Part shown: piece by piece, positions 33,705-42,341 of the stretch
Numbering within the stretch: the stretch's first letter is position 1
How the letters are laid out: the number at the start of each line of letters is the position of its first letter
Assembly (NCBI GenBank): GCA_900757025.1
Contig: CAAEMG010000069.1
Span: forward strand, 11,639 to 75,638
Direction of reading: 5' to 3'
Source of the DNA: Clostridia bacterium
GTDB taxonomy: Bacteria; Bacillota; Clostridia; Lachnospirales; Anaerotignaceae
DNA: 64,000 nucleotides
Translations under genes and position numbers: made by a program
Notes under the pieces: generated by a model
What the model was told of the DNA's origin: nothing
What the model saw: only the letters and a program-made list of their open reading frames with translations
Database searches by the model: none

Positions 33705-34973
33705 CTATTTATATATTTTTATACCAATATCATGTCTGAAATGTTTGTCTTTAAAATCTACCATTTCAACACCTTCGTAAGCAATTTTTATTGCCTCGTC
33801 AAGGTCTTTTCCGATACCTGTTATGCCAAGCACTCTTCCGCCGTTTGTAACAAATTTTCCGTCTTTTTCGGCAGTTCCCGCATGGAAAACAACTATATCT
33901 TTTCTCTTTGCAACTTCGTCAAGGCCTGTTATTTCATAACCTTTTTTGTATTCAACAGGGTATCCTCCGCTGGCAAGAACAACACATACTGCCGCATTGT
34001 CATGCCATTTAATATCTATTTTATCAAGGTTGCCTTCAACGCATGCCTCCATAATTTCCAGAAGGTCTGTTTTAAGACGAGGAAGAATAACCTGTGTTTC
34101 GGGGTCGCCGAAACGTGCATTATATTCAATAACCTTCATGCCGTCTTTTGTAAGCATAAGACCGAAGTATAAAACACCAACAAATTTTCTGCCTTCTTTT
34201 GCCATAGCGTCAACTGTGGGCTGGAAAATTGTTTTCATACATTCTTCGTTAATTTCCGGTGTATAAATACGGCTTGGCGAGAATGTTCCCATACCGCCTG
34301 TGTTAAGGCCTTCATCATTATCGTATGCTCTTTTATGATCCTGTGCGGAAACCATAGGAACAACAGTTTTTCCGTCGCAGAAAGAAAGCACGCTTACCTC
34401 AGGGCCTGTAAGAAATTCTTCTATAACTACTTTGCTGCCCGAAGCACCGAATTTTTTATCTACCATTATTTCGTCAAGAGCATCGTAAGCCTCCTGAAGG
34501 CTCTGGCATATAAGAACGCCTTTTCCAAGGGCAAGACCGTCAGCTTTAATAACTATAGGCATTTCCTGCTTTGAAACATATTCCTTTGCAGCATCATAGC
34601 TGTCAAAAGTTTCGTATTTGGCTGTAGGTATGCCGTATTTTTTCATTAAATCCTTTGAAAAAGCCTTGCTGCCTTCTATTATGGCTGCATTTTTTCTTGG
34701 ACCGAAAACTTTAAGGCCTTCTGCCTCAAATGCGTCAACAACACCTGCAACAAGAGGGTCGTCCATGCCTATAATTGTAAAATCAATGCCTTCTTCTTTG
34801 GCAAAAGATACAAGTTTATCTATTTCCATAGCTCCTATAGGAACGCACTGTGCGTCCTGTGCAATACCTGCGTTGCCCGGAGCACAATAAATTTTATCTA
34901 TTTTAGGGCTCTGTTTAAGCTTCCACACAATAGCGTGTTCTCTGCCGCCGCTGCCTACAAGTAAAACTTTCAT
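33705..34973 (-). CDS. purD: Phosphoribosylamine-glycine ligase
   Basis: 422 residues. PurD joins glycine to phosphoribosylamine with ATP, the second purine step. ATP-grasp marks: KVLLVGSGGREHAIVWKLKQS at the N-terminus, PIVIKADGLALGKGV, GPEVSVLSFCDGKT, NTGGMGTFSP and EYNARFGDPETQ. Its ATG overlaps the purN stop (TGATG), so the pair is translationally coupled. It is the last gene of the purM-purN-purD unit. Confidence 0.97.
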   Translation of the reverse strand: MKVLLVGSGGREHAIVWKLKQSPKIDKIYCAPGNAGIAQDAQCVPIGAMEIDKLVSFAKEEGIDFTIIGMDDPLVAGVVDAFEAEGLKVFGPRKNAAIIEGSKAFSKDLMKKYGIPTAKYETFDSYDAAKEYVSKQEMPIVIKADGLALGKGVLICQSLQEAYDALDEIMVDKKFGASGSKVVIEEFLTGPEVSVLSFCDGKTVVPMVSAQDHKRAYDNDEGLNTGGMGTFSPSRIYTPEINEECMKTIFQPTVDAMAKEGRKFVGVLYFGLMLTKDGMKVIEYNARFGDPETQVILPRLKTDLLEIMEACVEGNLDKIDIKWHDNAAVCVVLASGGYPVEYKKGYEITGLDEVAKRKDIVVFHAGTAEKDGKFVTNGGRVLGITGIGKDLDEAIKIAYEGVEMVDFKDKHFRHDIGIKIYK

Positions 34974-35599
34974 CAGTCTATTCTCCTAACCTTTCCGTTT
35001 TCAACCGAAATCTTTCCCTCCGAAATAAGACGTATTGCCTCAGGGAAGATTTTCCACTCTGCCTGCTCCATAACTCTTTTCTGTAAAGTTTCCGGTGTAT
35101 CATCATCAAGAACCTCTACGGCCTTTTGAAGAATTATAGGGCCTGCGTCTGTTTCCTCGTTTACAAAATGAACCGTTGCACCTGTAATTTTAACTCCTTT
35201 TTTAAGCGCAGCCTCATGCACCTTTAAGCCGTAAAAGCCGTCGCCACAAAAAGAAGGAATAAGTGCCGGATGAATATTAATGATTTTGTTTTCGTAATGC
35301 TTTATAAATCTGCCGCCGAGAACTGTCATAAAGCCTGCAAGAACAACCAAATCAACATTATGTTCTTCAAGAGTGCCTATAAGTGCATCATAAAACTTAT
35401 CTTCCGTTTCGTAAGATTTTTTGCTTATAACAGCACAGTCAATTCCGTGTTTTGCCGCTCTTTCAAGAGCATAAACTCCGGCCTTGCTTGCCACAACAAC
35501 CTCTATGCGTGCATTTTTTATATATCCTGCTTCAATGCTGTCTATAATAGCCTGAAGGTTTGTTCCGCCGCCGGAAACAAGAACTCCTATTTTAAGCAT
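34973..35599 (-). CDS. purN: Phosphoribosylglycinamide formyltransferase
   Basis: 208 residues. PurN transfers a formyl group from 10-formyl-THF to GAR, the third purine step, so it draws on the folate genes next door. Marks are [15 protein letters not shown] near the start, [24 protein letters not shown] (catalytic His/Asn), and [14 protein letters not shown] (catalytic Asp). Its stop overlaps the purD start by one base. It follows purM with a 13-base overlap. Confidence 0.97.
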   Translation of the reverse strand: MLKIGVLVSGGGTNLQAIIDSIEAGYIKNARIEVVVASKAGVYALERAAKHGIDCAVISKKSYETEDKFYDALIGTLEEHNVDLVVLAGFMTVLGGRFIKHYENKIINIHPALIPSFCGDGFYGLKVHEAALKKGVKITGATVHFVNEETDAGPIILQKAVEVLDDDTPETLQKRVMEQAEWKIFPEAIRLISEGKISVENGKVRRID

Positions 35600-36630
35600 A
35601 CCTCTACCTCTTTATCTTTGTTGGCTGTGATTTTGCCTATTACATACGCTTCTTCGCCCATTTCTTTTACTGCGGCAAGAATTTTATCTGCATTTTCTTT
35701 GTCTGCCACAAGCACCATGCCGATACCCATGTTAAATGTGTTGTACATATGGGCTCTGTCGATGTCGCCTCTTTTCTGCATAACCTCAAAAATAGGAAGT
35801 ACAGGCCATGTGCCTTCTTCTATAGTTGCACAAAGACCTCTGCCCTTTGGAAGACATCTTGGAATGTTTTCAATAAAGCCGCCGCCTGTAATATTGCTGA
35901 TGCCTTTAATTTCAGCCTTTTTCATAAGAGAAAGAATTTCTTTTACGTAAATTTTTGTTGGTGTAAGAAGTGCTTCGCCAACTGTCTGTCCAAGTTCTTC
36001 AACATATTCTTTTGCACATTCTTCGATTGGTTCAAATACCTTTCTTACAAGAGAATATCCGTTTGAATGAACACCGCTTGAAGGAAGACCGATAATAACG
36101 TCGCCTTCAACTATTTTTTCGCCGTTAATAATATCTTTTTTATCAATTACACCAACAGCAAAGCCAGCCATATCGTATTCATCTACAGGGTAGAAACCCG
36201 GCATTTCCGCTGTTTCTCCGCCAATAAGGGCACATCCGCTCTGACGGCAGCCGTCAGCAACGCCGCTTACGATTTCGGCAATTCTTTCCGGAACATTCTT
36301 TCCACAGGCAATATAGTCGAGGAAGAAAAGTGGCTGAGCACCGTTACAAATAATATCGTTTACACACATTGCTACACAGTCGATACCTACCGTATCATGT
36401 TTATCCTGAACAAAAGCAAGACGAAGCTTTGTGCCTACACCGTCTGTACCAGAAATAAGAACAGGCTCTTCCATATCCTTAAAAGCACCCATTGTAAAAA
36501 GTCCGCCGAAACCGCCTATATCTGTAAGCACTTCCGGTCTGAAAGTACTTTTTACGTGTTCTCCCATAAGCTTAACAGCCTTATATCCTGCCTCTACGTC
36601 TACTCCGGCATTCTTATAATCCAATCCCAT
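35587..36630 (-). CDS. purM: Phosphoribosylformylglycinamidine cyclo-ligase
   Basis: 347 residues. PurM makes AIR from FGAM with ATP. Marks are [49 protein letters not shown], and [11 protein letters not shown] plus [17 protein letters not shown]. It begins the purM-purN-purD unit with a plausible promoter upstream and an AAGGGGGAAG ribosome site. Confidence 0.97.
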   Translation of the reverse strand: MGLDYKNAGVDVEAGYKAVKLMGEHVKSTFRPEVLTDIGGFGGLFTMGAFKDMEEPVLISGTDGVGTKLRLAFVQDKHDTVGIDCVAMCVNDIICNGAQPLFFLDYIACGKNVPERIAEIVSGVADGCRQSGCALIGGETAEMPGFYPVDEYDMAGFAVGVIDKKDIINGEKIVEGDVIIGLPSSGVHSNGYSLVRKVFEPIEECAKEYVEELGQTVGEALLTPTKIYVKEILSLMKKAEIKGISNITGGGFIENIPRCLPKGRGLCATIEEGTWPVLPIFEVMQKRGDIDRAHMYNTFNMGIGMVLVADKENADKILAAVKEMGEEAYVIGKITANKDKEVEVCLK

Positions 36631-36700
36631 TGTTCTTCCCCCTTAAAATATGAAAAATTATATTAAAAAAAGCTATAAAAACACAAAAATTCCTACTTTA

Positions 36701-36729
36701 TTTTTATCATACACAGCTATAAAAGTCAA
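36701..36729 (-). promoter_or_regulatory. Probable purMND promoter
   Basis: Minus strand TTGACT (36729-36724), 17 bases, TAAAAA (36706-36701). The -10 box is weak. No PurR box or purine riboswitch could be recognised. Confidence 0.5.
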
Positions 36730-36784
36730 GGTTATAGGACACCTGCAAAAATTGGCAAAACCGATTAAAAGTCGCAATATACAC

Positions 36785-36816
36785 AAAATCCCCGACAAAT
36801 AAATGCCGGGGATTTT
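36785..36816 (-). terminator. Terminator after the cyclodeaminase gene
   Basis: AAAATCCCCG pairs with CGGGGATTTT around a 12-base loop. It separates fchA from purM. Confidence 0.9.
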
Positions 36817-36829
36817 AATTTTCCTATTT

Positions 36830-37459
36830 TCAGCCCAAAACTTCTACAACTTTGTTGTAAACTTTATCTGCTATCTGCGTTCCTTCTACAACCATTTTAT
36901 TGCACTTTGCGCTTGTTTCGGCAACGTATTTTTCATCCTTAATGGAGTTCATGTTTACTATTACATTAAGGTTTGCGCTGTAAAGGGCAGCTTTAAGCAT
37001 CTGCACTGCGCATCCTACGTCGCTTATTATAATTTTTGTGGAAATATCCACAAGTTCTTCCTGAATTTTGATTGCGTCATAAACATATTCAACCATTTTT
37101 ACAGGGCCGCTTGCCGCAACAAGAAGACACTGCTGAAGAACTTTTTCTTTTTCTGCCTTTTCTTCCTCTGTTGCAGAAGGCATACCATATGCCTTTGAAA
37201 GAGGTGCAAAGTTTTCCGCATCTTCATCAATAAGAGCCATAAGTTTATTCATAAGGTCACAGCTTTTATCAATAATTTCCTGATGCTTTGCTTCCATACC
37301 CAAAAATTTCTTTTTACCTATAGAATAGTTTGCAACCATTGAGGCAAGCGCCGCACCAAGGCTTCCCGCAAGGGCTGCAACGCCGCCGCCGCCGGGAACA
37401 GGTTCTTTTGATGCAAGTTTAGCTGCAAAATCTTCACAAGTACACTGTGAAAGTTTCAT
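36830..37459 (-). CDS. fchA: Formiminotransferase-cyclodeaminase-like protein (cyclohydrolase FchA type)
   Basis: 209 residues, the size of stand-alone cyclodeaminase/FchA proteins. In clostridia FchA makes 10-formyl-THF from methenyl-THF; the fused mammalian form releases ammonia from formimino-THF. Marks are CTCEDFAAKLASKEPVPGGGGVAALAGSLGAALASMV and the all-helical body. The PGGGGV loop is the family signature. Its neighbours folT, folD and fhs favour the cyclohydrolase role. Terminator directly after the stop. Confidence 0.85.
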   Translation of the reverse strand: MKLSQCTCEDFAAKLASKEPVPGGGGVAALAGSLGAALASMVANYSIGKKKFLGMEAKHQEIIDKSCDLMNKLMALIDEDAENFAPLSKAYGMPSATEEEKAEKEKVLQQCLLVAASGPVKMVEYVYDAIKIQEELVDISTKIIISDVGCAVQMLKAALYSANLNVIVNMNSIKDEKYVAETSAKCNKMVVEGTQIADKVYNKVVEVLG

Positions 37460-37476
37460 ATATAATCATTCCTTTA

Positions 37477-38013
37477 TCAGTTCAAAATTTTGTTTCTTAC
37501 AACAGAAACATTTTTGCATACAATGTAGCATAATGCTACGTTAATAGGGTACTGTATTGCATTTTTAATAATTCTCGGTACAGCAAAAAGTGCTGTTCCG
37601 TACATCATGTTAAGCCACATTGGTGTTAAGATAAGGTTTATTACAACGGTAGAGGTTAAAGCCGCAAGAGCCACCCTTTTAAGAGTAACCTGCTTTTTGT
37701 AGAGAAATACGCCGTATATAAAGCCGCTTAATGCTGCATTAATAGTAAAGCCGGGGAAGAAAAATCCGTTTGGCTTAACAAAAAATGCCACAATATCGGC
37801 TCCTGCGCCTACAACAGCCGCAGTTACAGGGCCATAGAACATACCTGCCACCGCAAGGGCAAGAAACGCAAATGAAATTTCAAGAGTTGTGCTTACCACA
37901 ATTCTCATAAAATCCAAAATAATGTTCATTGCCGCCAAAAGTGCGCTTCCCGTAAGACCTTTTACCGTTTTGAGTTCTTTTGCAGACTCACGCATTGTTT
38001 CCATAATACTCAT
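37477..38013 (-). CDS. folT: Folate ECF transporter S component FolT
   Basis: 178 residues, six helices. FolT is the substrate-binding membrane subunit that works with the shared EcfA/A'/T energy module. Marks are LTGSALLAAMNIILDFMRIVV near the start and GPVTAAVVGAGADIVAFFVKPNGFFFPGFTINAALSGFIYG, the S-component pattern with the Ala-rich helix that meets EcfT. It lies within a folate gene set, so folate is the likely substrate. Upstream of it is a 190-nt structured RNA. Confidence 0.85.
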   Translation of the reverse strand: MSIMETMRESAKELKTVKGLTGSALLAAMNIILDFMRIVVSTTLEISFAFLALAVAGMFYGPVTAAVVGAGADIVAFFVKPNGFFFPGFTINAALSGFIYGVFLYKKQVTLKRVALAALTSTVVINLILTPMWLNMMYGTALFAVPRIIKNAIQYPINVALCYIVCKNVSVVRNKILN

Positions 38014-38062
38014 TTTTATATTGCCTCCTGTTTGTCTTTAATTGTTTTTCGCCAACTTAATC

Positions 38063-38082
38063 AACAAAACGTCACCGACGTA
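38063..38082 (-). terminator. Terminator-like hairpin between the structured RNA and folT
   Basis: ACGTC pairs with GACGT around three bases, then TTTTGTT on the minus strand. It lies after the structured RNA and before the folT ribosome site, so it could end that RNA or act as an attenuator. Confidence 0.6.
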
Positions 38083-38094
38083 AGTGCAATATAC

Positions 38095-38280
38095 TATTGT
38101 GGACCTTACAACTCAATCTCACTGCAACCATTTATGTCATACGTCTCTTAACAGCATAAATTCAAGTCACTCAGATTCTTGAATGGCCTAAGGTCTAAAG
38201 ACGAAGAGGCCGGGCTTTGACATTACCGGAACACTCTCCTCCTTAAGTGAAAGTAACCTTTCCAAAATCCTTCCACCATA
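38095..38280 (-). ncRNA. Structured RNA of unassigned class between folD and folT
   Basis: About 186 nt on the minus strand closed by UAU-GUGGA (from 38280) against UCCAC-AUA (to 38095). Further helices: UUAC/GUAA, UUUCACU (38252-38246) with AGUGAGA (38123-38117), AUGUCA (38223-38218) with UGACAU (38139-38134), and the hairpin AUUCAAG/CUUGAAU (38184-38160). CGUCUUU can also pair with AAGAGACG, so a pseudoknot is possible. No reading frame fits. By eye it does not match the THF, ZTP or T-box patterns; 6S or raiA-type RNA cannot be excluded. It sits between folD and folT in a folate gene set, suggesting a ligand-sensing or standalone ncRNA. Confidence 0.6.
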
Positions 38281-38333
38281 GTACACCTATTTGCTATTTA
38301 ATTGTATTGGTTTAAAACTTACTTTAATGTGAT

Positions 38334-39191
38334 TTATTTAATACCGTTAAGCTGCTTGCAAGCCTTTACAACGTGCTTTGCAAGAACTGAAGTTGTAACG
38401 GAGCCAACGCCGGCAGGTACGGGAGTAATCATAGAAGCTTTTTCTACGCACTCATCAAACTTAACATCGCCGCAAAGTTTGCCTTCCGCATTTACGTTAA
38501 TTCCAACGTCAATTACAACTGTGCCTTCATTTATGAAATCACCCTTAACCATTTCGGCTCTGCCTACTGCCGCTATAACAACATCGTTCTGTCTGCATAC
38601 GGCAGGAAGGTCTGCTGTACGGCTGTGGCAGATTGTTACTGTTGCGTTTTTGTCAAGAAGAAGCATTGCAAGAGGTTTGCCTACAACCATGCTTCTGCCT
38701 ACAACTGCAACATTTTTGCCTTTAAGCTCAACACCGTAATGGTCAAGAATTTCAACACATGCCTGGCTTGTGCAAGGAGGATAGCCTGTTTTGTCACCCT
38801 CAAATATTTTTTCTGCGTTAAGAGGGTTCATGCAGTCTATATCCTTAACGGCATCAACAACAAATTTAATTTCTTCCATATCAAGCTGTTTTGGAAGAGG
38901 TCTGAAAAGAAGAATACCGTGAACGGCAGGGTCATCGTTTACAGCTTTAAGAGCCTTAACGAAATCAGCCTGTTCAATATCAACGGGAAGTTCAAGAACT
39001 TCTGCCGCAATTCCGCATTTTTCCATTCTTGAAAGAGCGCCTCTTTCATATGCAAGGTCATCTTCTCTTGCTCCAACTCTGACTATTTTAAGCTTCGGTG
39101 TAATTCCCTGTGCCTTTAAAGCCTCAACGTCTTTCTGAAGTTCTGCTGTAATGGCGTCTGCAACGGGTTTTCCTTTAATAATCTGTCCCAT
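38334..39191 (-). CDS. folD: Methylenetetrahydrofolate dehydrogenase/methenyl-THF cyclohydrolase
   Basis: 285 residues from the ATG at 39191, which has AAGGAG 9 bases upstream. FolD interconverts methylene-THF, methenyl-THF and 10-formyl-THF, using NADP in its dehydrogenase step. Marks are YERGALSRMEKCGI (catalytic Lys/Tyr region), GILLFRPLPKQLD, CMNPLN, PCTSQACVEIL, and VAVVGRSMVVGKPLAMLLL (NADP loop). It follows fhs, from which a terminator separates it. Confidence 0.95.
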   Translation of the reverse strand: MGQIIKGKPVADAITAELQKDVEALKAQGITPKLKIVRVGAREDDLAYERGALSRMEKCGIAAEVLELPVDIEQADFVKALKAVNDDPAVHGILLFRPLPKQLDMEEIKFVVDAVKDIDCMNPLNAEKIFEGDKTGYPPCTSQACVEILDHYGVELKGKNVAVVGRSMVVGKPLAMLLLDKNATVTICHSRTADLPAVCRQNDVVIAAVGRAEMVKGDFINEGTVVIDVGINVNAEGKLCGDVKFDECVEKASMITPVPAGVGSVTTSVLAKHVVKACKQLNGIK

Positions 39192-39295
39192 GGGTAACAT
39201 CTCCTTAAAAATCAAATATTTGTCAATTTTCACCTTGCATCAAAAGCATATCATCATACATTTGCCTATGCAAGTTTTTTTTGGTATCTAAGCAC

Positions 39296-39324
39296 AAAAA
39301 GGTGCAGACATGCCTGTCTGCACC
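39296..39324 (-). terminator. Terminator after fhs
   Basis: GGTGCAGACA pairs with TGTCTGCACC around TGCC, then a T-run on the minus strand. Confidence 0.92.
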
Positions 39325-39361
39325 TCTTCAACACGCACAATTTGTGCCGCCGATTATCTAA

Positions 39362-41032
39362 TTAGAATAATCCTGAAATCTTGCCGTTTACATCAACGTC
39401 AACTTTTTCTGCTGATGGAACTTTTGGAAGACCAGGCATCTTCATGATTGTACCTGTCATAGCAACTATGAAGCCTGCACCAACTGAAACCGTAAGGTCT
39501 CTGATTGTAATTCTGAATCCTGTAGGTCTGCCAAGTTTTGTCTGGTCATCAGTAAGTGAATACTGTGTTTTAGCCATACAAATTGGAAGGTTGCCCCAGC
39601 CGTGTTTTTCAAACTCAGCAATAGCTTTGTTTGCAGCAGGTGAATAATCTACGCCGTCAGCACCGTAAACTTTTGTTGCAATAGCGTTGATTTTTTCTTT
39701 GATTGACATTTCTGTGTCATATACATATTTGAATTCAGCATCTTTTTCAATAAGTTTAAGAACTTCTTCAGCAAGAGCAATACCGCCTTCGCTGCCTTTA
39801 GCCCAAACCTCTGAAAGAGCTACGTTTACGCCAAGTTCGTTGCATTTCTTTTCTACAAGGTCAAGTTCTGCCTGTGTATCTGTAGGGAATGCGTTGATAG
39901 CAACTACGCAAGGAAGTCCGTAAACCTGTGTTACGTTTTCTACGTGTTTAAGAAGGTTAGGGATACCTTTTTCAAGTGCTTCAAGGTTTTCGCTGTTAAG
40001 TTCAGCCTTTGGAACGCCACCGTTGTATTTAAGAGCTCTAACTGTAGCTACAAGTACAACTGCCTTTGGCTTAAGTCCGCTCTGACGGCACTTAATGTCA
40101 AGGAATTTTTCAGCACCGAGGTCAGCACCGAAACCTGCCTCTGTTACTACATAGTCAGCAATCTTAGAAGCCATCTTTGTAGCGATTACGCTGTTGCAGC
40201 CATGAGCGATGTTTGCGAAAGGACCACCATGGATGAAAGCTGCTGTTCCTTCAAGTGTCTGAACAAGGTTTGGTTTAAGAGCATCTTTAAGAAGAGCTGC
40301 CATAGCGCCCTGAGCGTTAAGCTGTCCGCAAGTTACAGGTTCGCCTTTTCTGTTGTAAGCAACAACCATGTTGGCAAGTTTTTCTTTAAGTTCCATAATA
40401 TCATTTGAAAGGCAGAATGCAGCCATAACTTCTGAAGCAACTGTGATATCGAAACCGTCCTGTCTTGTAACACCGTCGCCCTTGCCGCCAAGACCAACAA
40501 TAATGTTTCTGAGAACTCTGTCGTTCATATCAACAACTCTTCTCCAAACGATTTTCTTTGTATCGATGTCAAGAGCATTTCCCTGATGAATGTGGTTGTC
40601 GAGCATAGCTGCAAGAAGGTTGTTAGCTGCGCCGATTGCATGGAAGTCACCTGTAAAGTGAAGGTTGATGTCTTCCATAGGAACAACCTGTGCATATCCG
40701 CCGCCTGCTGCGCCGCCTTTAACGCCGAATACAGGTCCGAGAGATGGTTCTCTTACAGCGATAATTGTCTTTTTGCCCATTTTGTTAAGAGCATCGCCAA
40801 GACCGATTGTTGTTGTTGTTTTACCTTCACCGGCTGGTGTAGGGTTGATAGCTGTAACAAGAATAAGTTTGCCGTCTTCTTTATCTTTTAATTCATTCTG
40901 TAAATATCTATAGTCTACTTTTGCTTTGTATTTGCCGTAGTTTTCTACATATTTGTCAGGAATGCCGATTTTGTCTGCAATTTTGTTGATAACCTGCATT
41001 TCAGCGCTCTGAGCGATTTCAATATCTGTCAT
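39362..41032 (-). CDS. fhs: Formate-tetrahydrofolate ligase
   Basis: 556 residues. It joins formate and THF with ATP to make 10-formyl-THF, the entry to the one-carbon pool. Landmarks are the ATP-binding loop in [20 protein letters not shown] near residue 66, [39 protein letters not shown], and the C-terminal [15 protein letters not shown]. With folD, fchA and folT in the next few kilobases, a complete formate to methylene-THF route is present. Confidence 0.97.
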   Translation of the reverse strand: MTDIEIAQSAEMQVINKIADKIGIPDKYVENYGKYKAKVDYRYLQNELKDKEDGKLILVTAINPTPAGEGKTTTTIGLGDALNKMGKKTIIAVREPSLGPVFGVKGGAAGGGYAQVVPMEDINLHFTGDFHAIGAANNLLAAMLDNHIHQGNALDIDTKKIVWRRVVDMNDRVLRNIIVGLGGKGDGVTRQDGFDITVASEVMAAFCLSNDIMELKEKLANMVVAYNRKGEPVTCGQLNAQGAMAALLKDALKPNLVQTLEGTAAFIHGGPFANIAHGCNSVIATKMASKIADYVVTEAGFGADLGAEKFLDIKCRQSGLKPKAVVLVATVRALKYNGGVPKAELNSENLEALEKGIPNLLKHVENVTQVYGLPCVVAINAFPTDTQAELDLVEKKCNELGVNVALSEVWAKGSEGGIALAEEVLKLIEKDAEFKYVYDTEMSIKEKINAIATKVYGADGVDYSPAANKAIAEFEKHGWGNLPICMAKTQYSLTDDQTKLGRPTGFRITIRDLTVSVGAGFIVAMTGTIMKMPGLPKVPSAEKVDVDVNGKISGLF

Positions 41033-41096
41033 TTTAAAATTCCTCCTAAAAATTGGTTGTATATGGCATATATAATCGGCTTTGCCGATTGTTTAT

Positions 41097-41927
41097 TTAT
41101 TTAAGGTTTTCTATACCCTCAATAACTGTGTTGTACTGGTGGTCTGTGTCAGGGAATGATCTTTCGTTGCATTCCTTTGCATATGTGTTGTATGCATCTA
41201 TAATTATTGTTCTAAGGTCTGCAAATTTCTTTGCAAATTTAGGAACCCAAGCGTTCATGCCAAGCATATCCTGAGCAACAAGAACCTGCATATCGCATGA
41301 TGCACCTGCACCTACACCCATAGTAGGTATTGAAACTTTTTCAGTAATAACCTTTGCAAGTGCTGCCGGAATACCTTCAAGAACAATCATAAATGCTCCC
41401 GCTTCCTCAACGGCTCTTGCATCGTCAAGAAGTTTCTGTGCTGCTTCAAGGCTCTTGCCCTGTACTTTAAAGCCACCCATAAGAGCTGATGTCTGAGGTG
41501 TAAGACCGATGTGTGCACATACAGGAATACCTGCTTTAACAATAGCTTTGATTACCGGAGCCATGTCAGCGCCGCCTTCAAGTTTAACGCAGTCGCAGTG
41601 GCCTTCGGCAAAAATCTTGTTTGCACTTCTTACTGCCTCAGCAAGGTCAACATTATAAGAACCGAAAGGCATATCACCGATAACGAATGTATTAGGAGCA
41701 CCCTTTACAACTGTTTTGATGTGGTAAACCATATCGTCAACTGTAACACCTACTGTGCCGGAATAACCGAGCATTGTCATACCCAATGAATCCCCCACAA
41801 GAATCATTTCGATATCACTTTCATCTACAAGTTTGGCATTTGTATAATCGTAGCAAGTAATCATAGTCATTACTTTGTCTCCGCCTTTTGATGCCATGAT
41901 TTCAGGTACTGTTACTTTCTTTTTCAT
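41097..41927 (-). CDS. panB: 3-methyl-2-oxobutanoate hydroxymethyltransferase
   Basis: 276 residues. PanB adds a hydroxymethyl group from methylene-THF to alpha-ketoisovalerate, giving ketopantoate for pantothenate and CoA. Marks are MITCYDYTNAKLVDES (Mg-binding), LVGDSLGMTMLGY (D in VGDS), VKLEGGADMAPVIKAI, AHIGLTPQ and VLEGIPAALA. It uses methylene-THF, which ties it to the fhs gene 64 bases away. No panC is present here. Confidence 0.96.
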   Translation of the reverse strand: MKKKVTVPEIMASKGGDKVMTMITCYDYTNAKLVDESDIEMILVGDSLGMTMLGYSGTVGVTVDDMVYHIKTVVKGAPNTFVIGDMPFGSYNVDLAEAVRSANKIFAEGHCDCVKLEGGADMAPVIKAIVKAGIPVCAHIGLTPQTSALMGGFKVQGKSLEAAQKLLDDARAVEEAGAFMIVLEGIPAALAKVITEKVSIPTMGVGAGASCDMQVLVAQDMLGMNAWVPKFAKKFADLRTIIIDAYNTYAKECNERSFPDTDHQYNTVIEGIENLK

Positions 41928-42341
41928 TTTAATTTCCCCCTTCGAAAAATTTAAATGTTAAATGTTTGACCTTTTGTCTACACCTATAGAATACAGCAAA
42001 ACTAATGCCAAATCAAGAAAAAACATTTTTAAACATTCTTTTCTTGCAATTTCTACAAAAAAACTATTTTTTTTACAGCTAAAATACCTATACATTCGTT
42101 GTAAATACTGAAAAATACACATATTTTAAAAACATTTGCTGACGTTTAATTGGGGCGTAATTGTTTAAATTCGTTTGATGTTCATTTTGTTTAAACATTT
42201 TTATACGTACAGAAATTAAACGGAAATATTTAAAAAAAGTGTTGACTTTTATATTTTTAATAAAGAAAGACACCTTTCGGTGTCTTAAAATTTAATTCAT
42301 CTGACATTTTTTGTTTTAATTAAATGCAGCAGTCCATAAAC
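41928..42341. other. 414-base gap with no supported gene
   Basis: Only AT-rich sequence and short stop-ridden frames are present; a 61-codon frame near 42088-42273 has no ribosome site. The stretch holds the terminator at 42262-42290 and the inverted repeat CGTTTAAT/ATTAAACG (42143-42150 and 42215-42222), which could be an operator. A minus-strand promoter for panB must lie near 41940-42010 but I cannot place it. Confidence 0.4.
42262..42290 (-). terminator. Terminator after rng
   Basis: AAGACACC pairs with GGTGTCTT around four bases, followed by a T-rich stretch on the minus strand. Confidence 0.85.

Noticed and set aside
38014..38333. Tetrahydrofolate or ZTP riboswitch before folT
   Set aside because: The sequence shows neither the THF core nor the ZTP core pattern, although the gene context suggested them. 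I kept it as an unassigned structured RNA.
42088..42273. 61-codon frame upstream of rng
   Set aside because: AT-rich, low-complexity translation, no ribosome site and no conserved pattern.
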